Positions 8,801-16,857 of a DNA stretch of 64,000 nucleotides are shown in pieces. The DNA is from Planctomycetota bacterium (lineage in GTDB: Bacteria > Planctomycetota > PLA2 > JAEUHO01): NCBI GenBank assembly GCA_029259775.1, contig JAJDEN010000012.1, positions 1 to 64,000 on the forward strand, read 5' to 3'. The position numbers were made by a program, and so were the translations under genes. How positions within the stretch are numbered: the stretch's first letter is position 1; every line of letters starts with the position of its first letter. The notes below the pieces were generated by a model. That model saw only the letters and a program-made list of their open reading frames with translations. It had not been told where the DNA came from and ran no database searches.

Positions 8801-9124
8801 ATGTTCGCTGCTGCTCTATTGCTGGATGAGGTCCCGGGCGCGTTCCGCCCCGACGGCGAGACGGTCACGGTCCGCGTCGTAGGAAACGCCCTCGAGGCCC
8901 TGGACGTCCGCGACGGAGATCACGTCGTGGTCCTCAAGGGCCGCGTGCCCGAGTTCGGCGACCTCGTCGCGCTCTCGGTCGACGGAGGCGCCCGCACCCT
9001 GTGGAAGGTCTATCCCGAGGGCGCGCACATGCACCTGTCCAACGGGCGAGCGCGCTGGACGGTGCCGACGGCGAACGTCGAGCCCATGGGCGTGGTCGTG
9101 GCGGTCATCAGGCGCTTCGGCTAG
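8801..9124 (+). CDS. Stand-alone LexA/S24-peptidase-like domain lacking the catalytic residues
   Basis: The 107 residues align along their whole length with the C-terminal self-cleavage/dimerisation domain of LexA-type repressors: DVRDGDHVVV, EFGDLVALSVDG and the end VVVAVIRRFG all have clear LexA counterparts. No DNA-binding helix-turn-helix precedes it. The position of the LexA catalytic serine (GDSM in LexA) reads GNAL here, with Ala30, and the usual TVK lysine position reads TLW, with Lys69 one residue later. It therefore looks non-catalytic. The ATG start has little leader; a 75-bp divergent promoter region separates it from the peptidase gene. Partner and role are unknown. Confidence 0.6.
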   Translation: MFAAALLLDEVPGAFRPDGETVTVRVVGNALEALDVRDGDHVVVLKGRVPEFGDLVALSVDGGARTLWKVYPEGAHMHLSNGRARWTVPTANVEPMGVVVAVIRRFG

Positions 9125-9161
9125 CGGCCGCGGCGCTGGCCGCGCATGGAACGCGATCACC

Positions 9162-9209
9162 GACGCTGACACCGACACGGACACGGACACGGACACCGAC
9201 ACGGACACG
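9162..9209. repeat. Hexanucleotide tandem repeat (GACACG/GACACC)
   Basis: Seven uninterrupted hexamers GACAC(G or C) from 9168 to 9209, with a diverged unit (GACGCT) at 9162-9167, lie between the LexA-like gene and its terminator. The sequence is intergenic here; read in frame it would encode Asp-Thr or Val-Ser repeats. Confidence 0.9.
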
Positions 9210-9217
9210 CGCCCACG

Positions 9218-9240
9218 AAGCCCGAGTGCTACTCGGGCTT
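9218..9240 (+). terminator. Hairpin terminator after the LexA-like gene
   Basis: Perfect 10-bp stem AAGCCCGAGT / ACTCGGGCTT with loop GCT, followed on the plus strand by a T-rich run (CTTCTTCTTG). The minus-strand hydrolase gene ends inside it (stop TAG at 9231-9229), so it may serve both convergent genes. Confidence 0.7.
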
Positions 9241-10299
9241 CTTCTTGTTGACCGCCAACGACTTCAAGGCGCCAACGACCTTGCGAAGCTTGAGCTTCTT
9301 CGCGCCCATGAGAAGCGTCTTCGGCTTTCCATCCTTCTTCAGGACGACGAGCGCCGGCGTCTCCGTAACGCCCAGCGCGGCCAGGGCCTCCGCGTGTTCG
9401 GCCTGATCGAGCTTCACGGCCTGGAGCTGGCTCCCGTAGTGCCGCGCGAGCCCGTTCATGAGCACCTCGTTCTGGAGGACCTTGGCGTGCGGCTTGTCCT
9501 TGTCGTCCGCGTGGAACGCGTAGACGACGATGCCGCCCTTCTTCACGCTCTTCAGGTTCGCCACAGCGCTCTCGATGCTGGCACCCCACGCGAGGTTCAT
9601 GTCGTCGCCCGGCACGAAGCGGCCCTCCTGGGCGCCCATCCACCAGCGCAGGTACGGCATGAGCTTGCTCGGCCACTCGTGGCCGAGCCCCGACTCGAAA
9701 CGCGCCTCGACGTTGCGCACCTTGTCGCGCAGCAAGCTCACGGTCTCCTGCGCGGACACAGCGTTCGCGTCCTTCGTGCCGGCCAGCGCGAGGACGCCCA
9801 GGCCGGCCTTCGCCCACTTGGGCGGCGTCGCGCCGCGGCATCCCGACGCGACCCACGTGGCGCTGGCCGGCCTCACGCCGTCATCGAACGCAAGGGTCGG
9901 GAGATTCCAGCCGCCGTTGGAGAACCCGAGCACATGCGTCTTCGTGGCGTCGATCGGCAGCACCCTGCGCAGGTGCGCGATGACCCGCTTCACCGACGCG
10001 ACGTCGGAAGCGGACCAGATGTCGCCCTTCGACTTCGGCGCACAGACGACGTAGTTCTCAGGCACCCAGTCGCGCAGCGCCGCGGCCATGCCGGTCGCGG
10101 AGCCGCCGGCACCGTGCAGGATCACCGCGAGCGACGCCGGCCGTTCCTTGCTCAGCTTCTCGGGGATCCCGAGCTCGACGCTCAAGCCGTCGATGGTCTG
10201 CGAGCTGCGGCCTGCCGGGTACGGCGCGTCCTCGGCATGCACGCGCGGCGCGGCGAGGACGAGGGCGCAGATCAACACAGCACGTGTCAGGATTCTCAT
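9229..10299 (-). CDS. Exported alpha/beta-hydrolase fused to a thioredoxin-like domain
   Basis: The 356-residue protein has a Sec signal peptide (about 1-23, ending VHA). Residues about 40-245 form an esterase/PHB-depolymerase-like alpha/beta hydrolase: oxyanion loop LHGAGGS near 62, nucleophile Ser127 in GFSNGG, a possible acid in LALAGTKDAN, and a likely His in GLGHEW. Residues about 270-350 read as a thioredoxin fold ending TETPALVVLKKDGKPKTLL with the cis-proline-like TP, but the usual CxxC position (FHADDKDKP) has no cysteine. The ATG at 10299 is preferred over upstream in-frame codons because it begins the signal peptide and has GGAG about 9 nt upstream. The substrate is unknown. Confidence 0.75.
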   Translation of the reverse strand: MRILTRAVLICALVLAAPRVHAEDAPYPAGRSSQTIDGLSVELGIPEKLSKERPASLAVILHGAGGSATGMAAALRDWVPENYVVCAPKSKGDIWSASDVASVKRVIAHLRRVLPIDATKTHVLGFSNGGWNLPTLAFDDGVRPASATWVASGCRGATPPKWAKAGLGVLALAGTKDANAVSAQETVSLLRDKVRNVEARFESGLGHEWPSKLMPYLRWWMGAQEGRFVPGDDMNLAWGASIESAVANLKSVKKGGIVVYAFHADDKDKPHAKVLQNEVLMNGLARHYGSQLQAVKLDQAEHAEALAALGVTETPALVVLKKDGKPKTLLMGAKKLKLRKVVGALKSLAVNKKKPE

Positions 10300-10345
10300 G
10301 GCGCGAGCTCCGGGGCGGGTGGGCCGGGGCGGAAGAGCCGGGATT

Positions 10346-12382
10346 CTAGCGGACACGTTGGCCGGGGACCGCACCGGAGTCGGGTGACAGCACGTAGATG
10401 TCCTCACCTCCGGGACCGGCGGCGATCACCATGCCTTCGGAGACGCCGAACTTCATGGTGCGGGGCGCCAGGTTGGCCACACAGACGACCAACCGGCCCT
10501 GCAGGGCTTCCGGCTCGTAGGCGCTCTTGATGCCGGCCAAGACGCTGCGCGTCTCGTCACCCCCGAGACCGAGCGTCAGCTTCAGGAGCTTCTTCGCCCC
10601 CTCGACGTGCTCGGCCTTCAGGACCCGCGCCACGCGCAGATCGACCTTCAGGAAGTCATCGAACGTGCACTCGTCCGCAATCGGCTCCGCCTTCAGCGCA
10701 GCGTCGTCGTCGGCGCCGGCGGGGGCGGGCACCGCCTCCGGCACGCTCTCCTTGCTCTCTTCGATCACAGCGGCGAGCTCCTCGGTATCCACCCTCTGCA
10801 TCAGGTGCTTGAACTTGGCGACAGGCGTTCCCGTCAGTGGTGCTTGGGCGTCGTCCCAGTGGATCACGGCGGATCCAAGCAACTCGCCCACCTGCTCGCT
10901 CAGACGCGGAAGCACCGGCGTCAGGTAGACGACGATCTGGCGGAAGAGGTTGAGCGCGATCGTGCAGACGTCCTGCAGTTCCTGCGCCTTGTCCTCTTGC
11001 TTCTTGAGCGCCCAGGGCTGGGCCTCTTCGACGTACTCGTTCGCGCGGTCGGCCAGCCCCATGACGCGCTGCATCGCCTTGCGGTAGTTGCAGCTCTCGT
11101 AGTCCGCAGCGATCGCCTCGCCTTCACGTGCCGCGTCCTGAAACAGTCCGCCGTCCTCGGGGTAGACGGCCGACAGCCCGCTTGCCTTGGCAAACTTGGC
11201 GGTGCGGCTCGCGAGGTTGACCACCTTGCCGACCAGGTCGCTGTTGATCTTGGCGACGAAGTCATCGAGCACGAGATCCATGTCGGCGAGCGAGTCCGTC
11301 AGCTTGCTGGCGAAGTAGTAGCGCAGGTACTGCGTGTCGAGATGCTCGGCGTAGGTCGCGGCGCGGATGTGCGTGCCCTTGGACTTGCTCATCTTCTCGC
11401 CGTTCACGGTGAGGAAGCCGTGGATCTGGACGCGGTCCGGCAGGTTGAAGCCGGCGGTCTTGACCATGGCAGGCCAGAAGAGGCAGTGGAAGTAGATGAT
11501 GTCCTTGCCGATGAAGTGACGGATCTCGACGTCGTCGTTCCGCCACCAGTCGTCGAGCTGCTCCCCGTTGGCCTCGCACCATTCCTGGGTCGCCGCGATG
11601 TAGCCGATCGGCGCGTCGAACCAGACGTACCAGTAGTTGCCCGGCGCATCGGGAATCTCGAAGCCGAAGTACGGCGCGGGCCGCGAGATGTCCCAGTCCC
11701 AGAGCTCTTCGGTGAGGAAGTTGCCCTTGAGGTAGTTCGCGACCTCCACTTGGAGGTTGTCGTCGCTGGTCGTCCAGGTCGCGAGGAAGTCCTGCAGCTG
11801 CGCGATCTGGATGAACAGGTGATTCGCGGAGCGCGTCTCAGGCACAGCGCCCGATAGCGCGCTGACGGGATTGATCAGGTCGGCGGGCGTGTAGGTGGCG
11901 CCGCAGCTGTTGCAGTTGTCGCCATACTCGTCCGGGGTCTTGCAGCGTGGACATGTGCCCTTCACGAACCGATCAGCGAGGAACGTGCCCTCGACGGGAT
12001 CGAAGAGCTGCGTCACCTCCCGTTCGGTGACGAGGCCCGCCTCACGAATGGAGGCCCAGATCTCGTTGCAGAGCTTGCGGTTGGTCTCGGTGTTGGTGTG
12101 GCTGTAGTGGTCGTAGGCGACATCGAACGCCGCGAGGTCGCGCTGGTGGGCCGCGTTCATCTCCTCGAGGATCGCTTCTTCGGGACGCCCCTCCTGGCGC
12201 GCGCGAATCATCGTGGCCGTGCCGTGCGTGTCGTCGCCGCAGACGGCGAGAACGCGGTGGCCACGCAACCGCTGAAAGCGCACCCAGACGTCGGTCTGGA
12301 CGTGCTCGATCATGTTGCCCAGATGGAACTGGCCATTGGCGTAGGGCAGGGCGGCGGTGACGAGGATTCGTCGCGAGGACAT
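10346..12382 (-). CDS. metG: Methionyl-tRNA synthetase with C-terminal tRNA-binding domain
   Basis: Class I synthetase that charges tRNA-Met for initiation and elongation. Motifs seen: HLGN (HIGH box) at residues 20-23, a zinc knuckle CPRC...CNSC near 145-160, and KMSKS near 330-334. An anticodon-binding helical domain follows, then an acidic Pro/Ala linker (about 555-575) and a C-terminal EMAP/Trbp111-type OB fold ([24 protein letters not shown]) that promotes dimerisation and tRNA binding. At 678 residues it has the full length of the MetG1 type. It lies 81 nt downstream of trpS on the same strand, so the two synthetases may be cotranscribed. Confidence 0.97.
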   Translation of the reverse strand: MSSRRILVTAALPYANGQFHLGNMIEHVQTDVWVRFQRLRGHRVLAVCGDDTHGTATMIRARQEGRPEEAILEEMNAAHQRDLAAFDVAYDHYSHTNTETNRKLCNEIWASIREAGLVTEREVTQLFDPVEGTFLADRFVKGTCPRCKTPDEYGDNCNSCGATYTPADLINPVSALSGAVPETRSANHLFIQIAQLQDFLATWTTSDDNLQVEVANYLKGNFLTEELWDWDISRPAPYFGFEIPDAPGNYWYVWFDAPIGYIAATQEWCEANGEQLDDWWRNDDVEIRHFIGKDIIYFHCLFWPAMVKTAGFNLPDRVQIHGFLTVNGEKMSKSKGTHIRAATYAEHLDTQYLRYYFASKLTDSLADMDLVLDDFVAKINSDLVGKVVNLASRTAKFAKASGLSAVYPEDGGLFQDAAREGEAIAADYESCNYRKAMQRVMGLADRANEYVEEAQPWALKKQEDKAQELQDVCTIALNLFRQIVVYLTPVLPRLSEQVGELLGSAVIHWDDAQAPLTGTPVAKFKHLMQRVDTEELAAVIEESKESVPEAVPAPAGADDDAALKAEPIADECTFDDFLKVDLRVARVLKAEHVEGAKKLLKLTLGLGGDETRSVLAGIKSAYEPEALQGRLVVCVANLAPRTMKFGVSEGMVIAAGPGGEDIYVLSPDSGAVPGQRVR

Positions 12383-12463
12383 GGGGGGACTCCTGACCCG
12401 GGGATCGTGCCCGGTCGGGAAGGAAAGCGAAAGGGAGAACCGGAGCCGGGGGGCTCCGCGCGC

Positions 12464-13456
12464 TCAGCGCAGGCCGCACGCCTCTTGAACGTCGTCGAGG
12501 ACCGCGCGCGCCGTTTGGCGCGCGTGGGCCGCGCCCTGGGCGAGCACGTCACGTACGTAGTCGGGATCCTGTTCGAGCTCGGCGCGACGCGCGCGGGCGG
12601 CGCCGAACATGTCATGGAATCTCTCGAGCAGCAGCTTCTTGAAGTCGCCATAGCCCGTACCACCGGCACGGTAGCGCGCGGCGACCTCGGCCAGCTCCGC
12701 CTCATCGCAGAACAGCTTGAGCAGGGCGTAGACGTTGCAACTGTCGGGATCCTTCGGATGTTCGACGGGCGTGGAGTCGGTCACGATGCGCATGATCGAC
12801 TTCTTGATCTGCTTGTCTGTATCGAAGAGCTTGATCGTGTTGTCGTAGCTCTTCGACATCTTGCGGCCGTCGGTGCCAGGCACGACGGCGACATCCTCCA
12901 GGATCATGCTCTCCGGCAACTTGAGGGCGCCGCCCTCGCCGGTCTCCGGGTCGAAGTCCTTGCAGTAGGTCATGTTGAACTTCACGGCGAGGTCGCGCGT
13001 GAGTTCCAGGTGCTGCGCCTGATCCTTGCCCACGGGCACCACATCGCTGCGGTAGAGCAGGATGTCGGCGGCCATCAAGACGGGGTAGGAGAAGAGGCCG
13101 AAGTCGACGTCCTTGCCCTTGGCGACCGCGTCCTTGTAGCCATGCGCACGTTGGAGCTGACCCATCGGCGTAACCGTGCCGAGGATCCACATCAGCTCGC
13201 TGACCTCGGGCACGTCCGACTGCTTGAAGAGCGTGCACTGCGCCGGGTCGAGGCCGAGCGCCAGGTAGTCGAGCGCGACGCCCAAGCTGAGATCGCGCAT
13301 CGTGTCGGCGTCACGCACCGTGTCGAGCGCGTGCAGGTCGGCTACGAAGTAGTAGCCTTCCCCCTTCGGCTGGAGGCCGATGAATTGCCGAATCGCCCCG
13401 AAGTAGTTCCCGAGGTGCGGTCGACCCGTGGATTTGACGCCGCTGAGGATGCGCAT
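12464..13456 (-). CDS. trpS: Tryptophanyl-tRNA synthetase
   Basis: Class I synthetase that charges tRNA-Trp. The 330 residues begin MRILSGVKSTGRPHLGNYFGA, with the HIGH equivalent HLGN at 14-17. The ATP-binding KMSKS loop (GRKMSKSYDNTI) is near 198-202, and the motif VGKDQAQHLELTRD is typical of bacterial TrpS. Length matches the family (about 330). It is upstream of metG on the same strand and downstream of the 13524-15110 lipoprotein gene, from which it is separated by 67 nt. Confidence 0.97.
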   Translation of the reverse strand: MRILSGVKSTGRPHLGNYFGAIRQFIGLQPKGEGYYFVADLHALDTVRDADTMRDLSLGVALDYLALGLDPAQCTLFKQSDVPEVSELMWILGTVTPMGQLQRAHGYKDAVAKGKDVDFGLFSYPVLMAADILLYRSDVVPVGKDQAQHLELTRDLAVKFNMTYCKDFDPETGEGGALKLPESMILEDVAVVPGTDGRKMSKSYDNTIKLFDTDKQIKKSIMRIVTDSTPVEHPKDPDSCNVYALLKLFCDEAELAEVAARYRAGGTGYGDFKKLLLERFHDMFGAARARRAELEQDPDYVRDVLAQGAAHARQTARAVLDDVQEACGLR

Positions 13457-13523
13457 GATCGCCGGTATATACGGAGGCGCCCCAGCACGGACGCCCCATC
13501 CAGAGTGCTGTCCAGGGTGCCGC

Positions 13524-15110
13524 CTAGTCGCGCGTCAGGCGGGGCGTGATGAAGATCAGCAGCTCGTTCTGGTCGCGTGCCTCGCTGCGACTGCGGAAAA
13601 GAGCGCCGGTGAGCGGCACCATCTCGAGCCGGAGGTTCGTCACGGGCGGGCCAACGGTATCCGACGGCTGCTCGCGGAAGATCATGCCGTCGGGGCTCCA
13701 GTCGAGCCGGCTCCGGGCCGGCACGGTGACCGTCGGCAGGATGTACTCGGTGCCGAGCATCGGCGTGAAGCCACGGATCGGCACCTTGAGAGGCCCGTTC
13801 GTCGTGTTCGTGATCGAAACGTAGTTACGGAACCCGCCGGACGCCGTGGTCTCGATCGGGAAGCCGTAGATGCAGGCGCGGTTCGTGCGGGGGATGGCTC
13901 GGAGCACCTGATAGAACGCGTTGAACGACGGGTCGTAGTGCCGTGCCGAGACGTTCAGCGTGTTCGGGGCCTGCACGACCAGGGTGAACTCGTCGAGGTC
14001 CTGCGCCTGGAACACGTCGCCGAAGAGGTCATCGAACCAGCTCACCTCACCCTGCTCGAGTCCGCGCGACAGCGTTGTGCTGGACTTCATGATCACGCTG
14101 CGGCCACCGCCGAGAACGAAGGTGCGCGGCGACGTGAGGATCGGGTTGCCGCCCTTGCGGTAGATCGCCTGCAGCACGACGGTCTCGGTCGAGGTCGTCG
14201 GGTTCGACATCACGAGACCGAAGTCGTGGAGGTTGCCGGCGAGGTCGGAACCGAACGCCATCTCGAAGCCGAGGTCGAGGATGCCCGGCCAGTGCCCGGT
14301 GTTGGGCTCCAAGAAGCGGCTCTCGACGCTCGTCTGGATGGTGTTCTCGCGACCGGCCAGTGCGTACTGGACGTGGAAGCCCGCCGGGATCACGGCAGGC
14401 GTCGGCTCGATGCTGACGTAGCCGGTCGTCGTCGTAGGCGTCCACTCGAACGTGGCGTTGGCCGCCACGACAGGCTGCTGCGTCACGCCGACCTGCGCGC
14501 CACTCGCGTCGAACGTGCGGATGTCGAACTGCAGCGGCTGCGCCATGGCGCCGCCGGCATTCTCGAGCGTCGAGAAGTTGATCAGCTGCGCGCGATTCGT
14601 GTATGGCGTGAGGGCGAGGCTGACGCCCGAAGCGCGCGGCGCGATGCCACCGCTCGAATCTTCCTCGGGGCTGCCGCCACCGACGGAGCGGTGGATGGAG
14701 GGCAGGACGAAGCCGCTCGTCGGGACCTGCGTGGGCAGGCCCGTGACGGCATCCAGCGTCATCACGTCCCGCGTCTCGACGCGAACGTAGCCGCCGTTGA
14801 TGCTCGCCCCACCAGTGACCGTGCTGAGCGGCACCTGCGTCTCACCCTCGCCCGGCACGGTGACCAGCGTGTTGCCCGCGCCATACATGCCGCCGGCCGA
14901 GTCGTAGGCAGTCAGGTAGACAGGCGCCGCCTGGCTCGTGAGGTTCTTGAGCGCCAACACGAGCTGCTCGCCCGAGCTCAGGAACGGGAGCACCGACTCG
15001 ACTGCGCCGAGGCGTGCGCCGTCGTTGATGCCGTCGGCCGATCCGCAGCCGCCGAACGTCAGGCCGACGGCCAGGATCAGGAGCAGCGAGAGCAGGAAGC
15101 GCTTGGGCAT
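13524..15110 (-). CDS. Surface lipoprotein with a C-terminus resembling the tail of secretins
   Basis: The 528-residue lipoprotein has a signal peptide ending GGCGS (Cys22). Most of it is beta-rich and Thr/Gly/Pro-rich with Ig-like or adhesin-like texture (YVRVETRD, LVVQAPNTLNVSARHYDPS). The last 30 residues (PLTGALFRSRS...NELLIFITPRL) match the conserved C-terminal end of type II/IV secretin channels (PilQ/GspD), although no secretin beta-barrel or N-domains precede them. The ATG at 15110 is chosen for its GGAGG about 9 nt upstream and because it begins the signal peptide. Function is unknown; an outer-membrane location is inferred. Confidence 0.7.
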   Translation of the reverse strand: MPKRFLLSLLLILAVGLTFGGCGSADGINDGARLGAVESVLPFLSSGEQLVLALKNLTSQAAPVYLTAYDSAGGMYGAGNTLVTVPGEGETQVPLSTVTGGASINGGYVRVETRDVMTLDAVTGLPTQVPTSGFVLPSIHRSVGGGSPEEDSSGGIAPRASGVSLALTPYTNRAQLINFSTLENAGGAMAQPLQFDIRTFDASGAQVGVTQQPVVAANATFEWTPTTTTGYVSIEPTPAVIPAGFHVQYALAGRENTIQTSVESRFLEPNTGHWPGILDLGFEMAFGSDLAGNLHDFGLVMSNPTTSTETVVLQAIYRKGGNPILTSPRTFVLGGGRSVIMKSSTTLSRGLEQGEVSWFDDLFGDVFQAQDLDEFTLVVQAPNTLNVSARHYDPSFNAFYQVLRAIPRTNRACIYGFPIETTASGGFRNYVSITNTTNGPLKVPIRGFTPMLGTEYILPTVTVPARSRLDWSPDGMIFREQPSDTVGPPVTNLRLEMVPLTGALFRSRSEARDQNELLIFITPRLTRD

Positions 15111-15216
15111 GGGGACGTCCTCCGGGGAGAGCCCCTGATCCTCCCAGGGCCTTGCTGCCCGCGCAAATGCGCCCCGGCAGGGCCTAAGACGTCTGAACAC
15201 CCGCTCCAACGAAGTG

Positions 15217-15243
15217 CCGCCCCGGGCTGCGGACCCGGGGCGG
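15217..15243 (-). terminator. Strong GC hairpin downstream of the IPT lipoprotein gene
   Basis: 10-bp perfect stem CCGCCCCGGG / CCCGGGGCGG with a 7-nt loop, 76 nt past the stop codon of the minus-strand gene at 15319-16410. No U-tract follows. The remaining 15111-15318 interval shows nothing else I can support. Confidence 0.45.
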
Positions 15244-15318
15244 CGAGGGGGGGGCTACTTGCTTCGTTCTCTCCGTCCGCGGAAGCGCGGACGTCGACTG
15301 GGTTCCCGGGGACGAGCC

Positions 15319-16410
15319 CTAGCGCTCGCGGGCGATGGCTGAGGCGAACGGCGGGAGGACGGCGACGGCGAGGACCTCGCCCGTCGCCAGGTCGATCCGG
15401 AACAGATCGACCTCCGCGGGGTCCGACGGCTCGGCGTCGATGCCGTAGAGCAGGGCGTCGACGGCGGCCAGCGAGTCGAAGGCCACGCCGAAGGGGACGC
15501 TGGGCCCCGCGCGCGTCACGCCGCTGATGGGATCGTGCTCGTAGAGCAAGCCGTCGGGAGCGTCCGAGGAGAGCAGGAGCTGCCCACCCTGGACGGCGAC
15601 CAGCGCCGACCCAAATGGCGCAGGGAGCGGATCCTCGAGGGCGGTGACCGTCCCGAAGGCCATGTCGATGTGCACGAGGGCGTTGCCCGCGGTCCGGCCG
15701 TAGAGCTCGTCGGCCACGAAGGTCACGTCGCGGATCTCGACCGGGAGGGCCGTCACGCTGTCGCGCAGCAGCGCCACGGCGGTGCCGGCCCCCGTCGCCG
15801 TGCTGATGCGAATCAGCCGGTGCGGGGCGCTGGACTCGACGCCGTACAGATTTCCATCGGCGGCCATGGACATGCCGTCGATCTCGAAGCCAATCGTCCC
15901 GACGAGGGTCACGAGGTTGGTCGCCAGGTCCACTTCCCACAGCCGGGGGGCAGCCGCGCCGGCGCCCTGCGCGACGTACACGATGGGCGCCACGTAGGTG
16001 AAGCCCGAGAGCAACAGCACACCGTCGTTCTCGGGAGCGTTGTCGCCGATGAGGTAGATCGTCGTATCACCGCGGAGGCCTGGCGGACTCTCCGCGACGA
16101 TCGTCTCGTCGTCGAGGATCTCCCAGTTGGGCGACCCTTTCTCGCCGAACAGCACGGCGTGGATCTCGAACACCTCGTGCAGGAAGCCGGTGCCCTTGAG
16201 CGTGACGATCGTTCCACCCAAGGTCGTGCCGGTGATCGGCGAGACCTCCGTCAGGGTCTGCGGATAGGGACCGCCATCGCGGGGCGGCGCGGGAACGCCG
16301 CCGTCGCCCGGCACCACGACGGGAAGGCCCCCACCTCCCGAACCGCCGCAGCCACAGAGCACACCCACGAGTCCGAGACAGAGAACTGTGACGATCGTTC
16401 GAGTGTCCAT
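15319..16410 (-). CDS. IPT/TIG-domain lipoprotein
   Basis: The 363-residue exported lipoprotein has a signal peptide ending VLCGCGG (lipidated Cys19 or Cys21) and a Gly/Pro-rich linker. An IPT/TIG immunoglobulin-like domain follows (about 45-135), with the typical phrase SPITGTTLGGTIVTLKGTGF. Residues about 140-360 contain repeated strands such as LWEVDLATNLVTLVGTIGF and LFRIDLATGEVLAVAVLP, which suggests a small propeller like those in uncharacterised secreted planctomycete proteins. The ATG at 16410 has GAGAGGA 8 nt upstream. A cell-surface role is likely; ligands are unknown. Confidence 0.75.
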   Translation of the reverse strand: MDTRTIVTVLCLGLVGVLCGCGGSGGGGLPVVVPGDGGVPAPPRDGGPYPQTLTEVSPITGTTLGGTIVTLKGTGFLHEVFEIHAVLFGEKGSPNWEILDDETIVAESPPGLRGDTTIYLIGDNAPENDGVLLLSGFTYVAPIVYVAQGAGAAAPRLWEVDLATNLVTLVGTIGFEIDGMSMAADGNLYGVESSAPHRLIRISTATGAGTAVALLRDSVTALPVEIRDVTFVADELYGRTAGNALVHIDMAFGTVTALEDPLPAPFGSALVAVQGGQLLLSSDAPDGLLYEHDPISGVTRAGPSVPFGVAFDSLAAVDALLYGIDAEPSDPAEVDLFRIDLATGEVLAVAVLPPFASAIARER

Positions 16411-16659
16411 GTGTGTTCCTCTCGCAAGCCGAACGGGCCCCGGCACCTATGACGAGGACACCCCGGCGCAAAAGCACGCACGAAGTCCGCGCATTCGCTC
16501 CGCATCGACACTCCCACGACCGGGGCGCCTCGAGGTGTACCCACATCGCAAGCTGAGTACCAATCCGCACGTTTCAGCGCGGACGCTCCGCAAAGCCCCT
16601 GCAACAGGCATTTCGAGTCCTGCGGCAATCCAGAAACGGAGATGCGGCGGCGTAAGCCG

Positions 16660-16679
16660 GGATTTACGCCTGTAAATCC
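16660..16679 (-). terminator. Stem-loop downstream of the feo operon
   Basis: GGATTTAC / GTAAATCC, 8-bp perfect stem with a 4-nt loop, 20 nt beyond the last feo-operon stop codon. No U-run follows. The 288-bp interval 16411-16698 is otherwise featureless by my reading. Confidence 0.4.
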
Positions 16680-16698
16680 AAGGCGTGCGGAGAGCGCG

Positions 16699-16857
16699 CT
16701 ACGAGGCGTCCTGCATGCGTTTCACGATCTCCCTCGCCGCGGGGCACTCACGTTCCCCACAACACGTTCCGGCCAGGCGCCGACGCAGCGCGCGCCACCC
16801 CAGGTAGGACGCTGCAAGCACACCGATGCCGATCGCCGCCCACTCCTGCGCACTCAT
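16699..16857 (-). CDS. FeoB-associated Cys-rich small membrane protein
   Basis: The 52-residue protein has one membrane helix (about residues 5-22) followed by a basic stretch and a cysteine cluster (GTCCGERECP). This is the layout of the FeoB-associated Cys-rich membrane protein family, placed like FeoC at the end of many feo operons. The cysteines could bind iron or sense redox state; that is inferred. Its ATG overlaps the feoB stop as ATGA, so translation is probably coupled. Confidence 0.8.
   Translation of the reverse strand: MSAQEWAAIGIGVLAASYLGWRALRRRLAGTCCGERECPAAREIVKRMQDAS

Noticed and set aside
9162..9209. CRISPR array
   Set aside because: A 6-bp tandem repeat without spacers is a microsatellite, and no cas gene is in the window.
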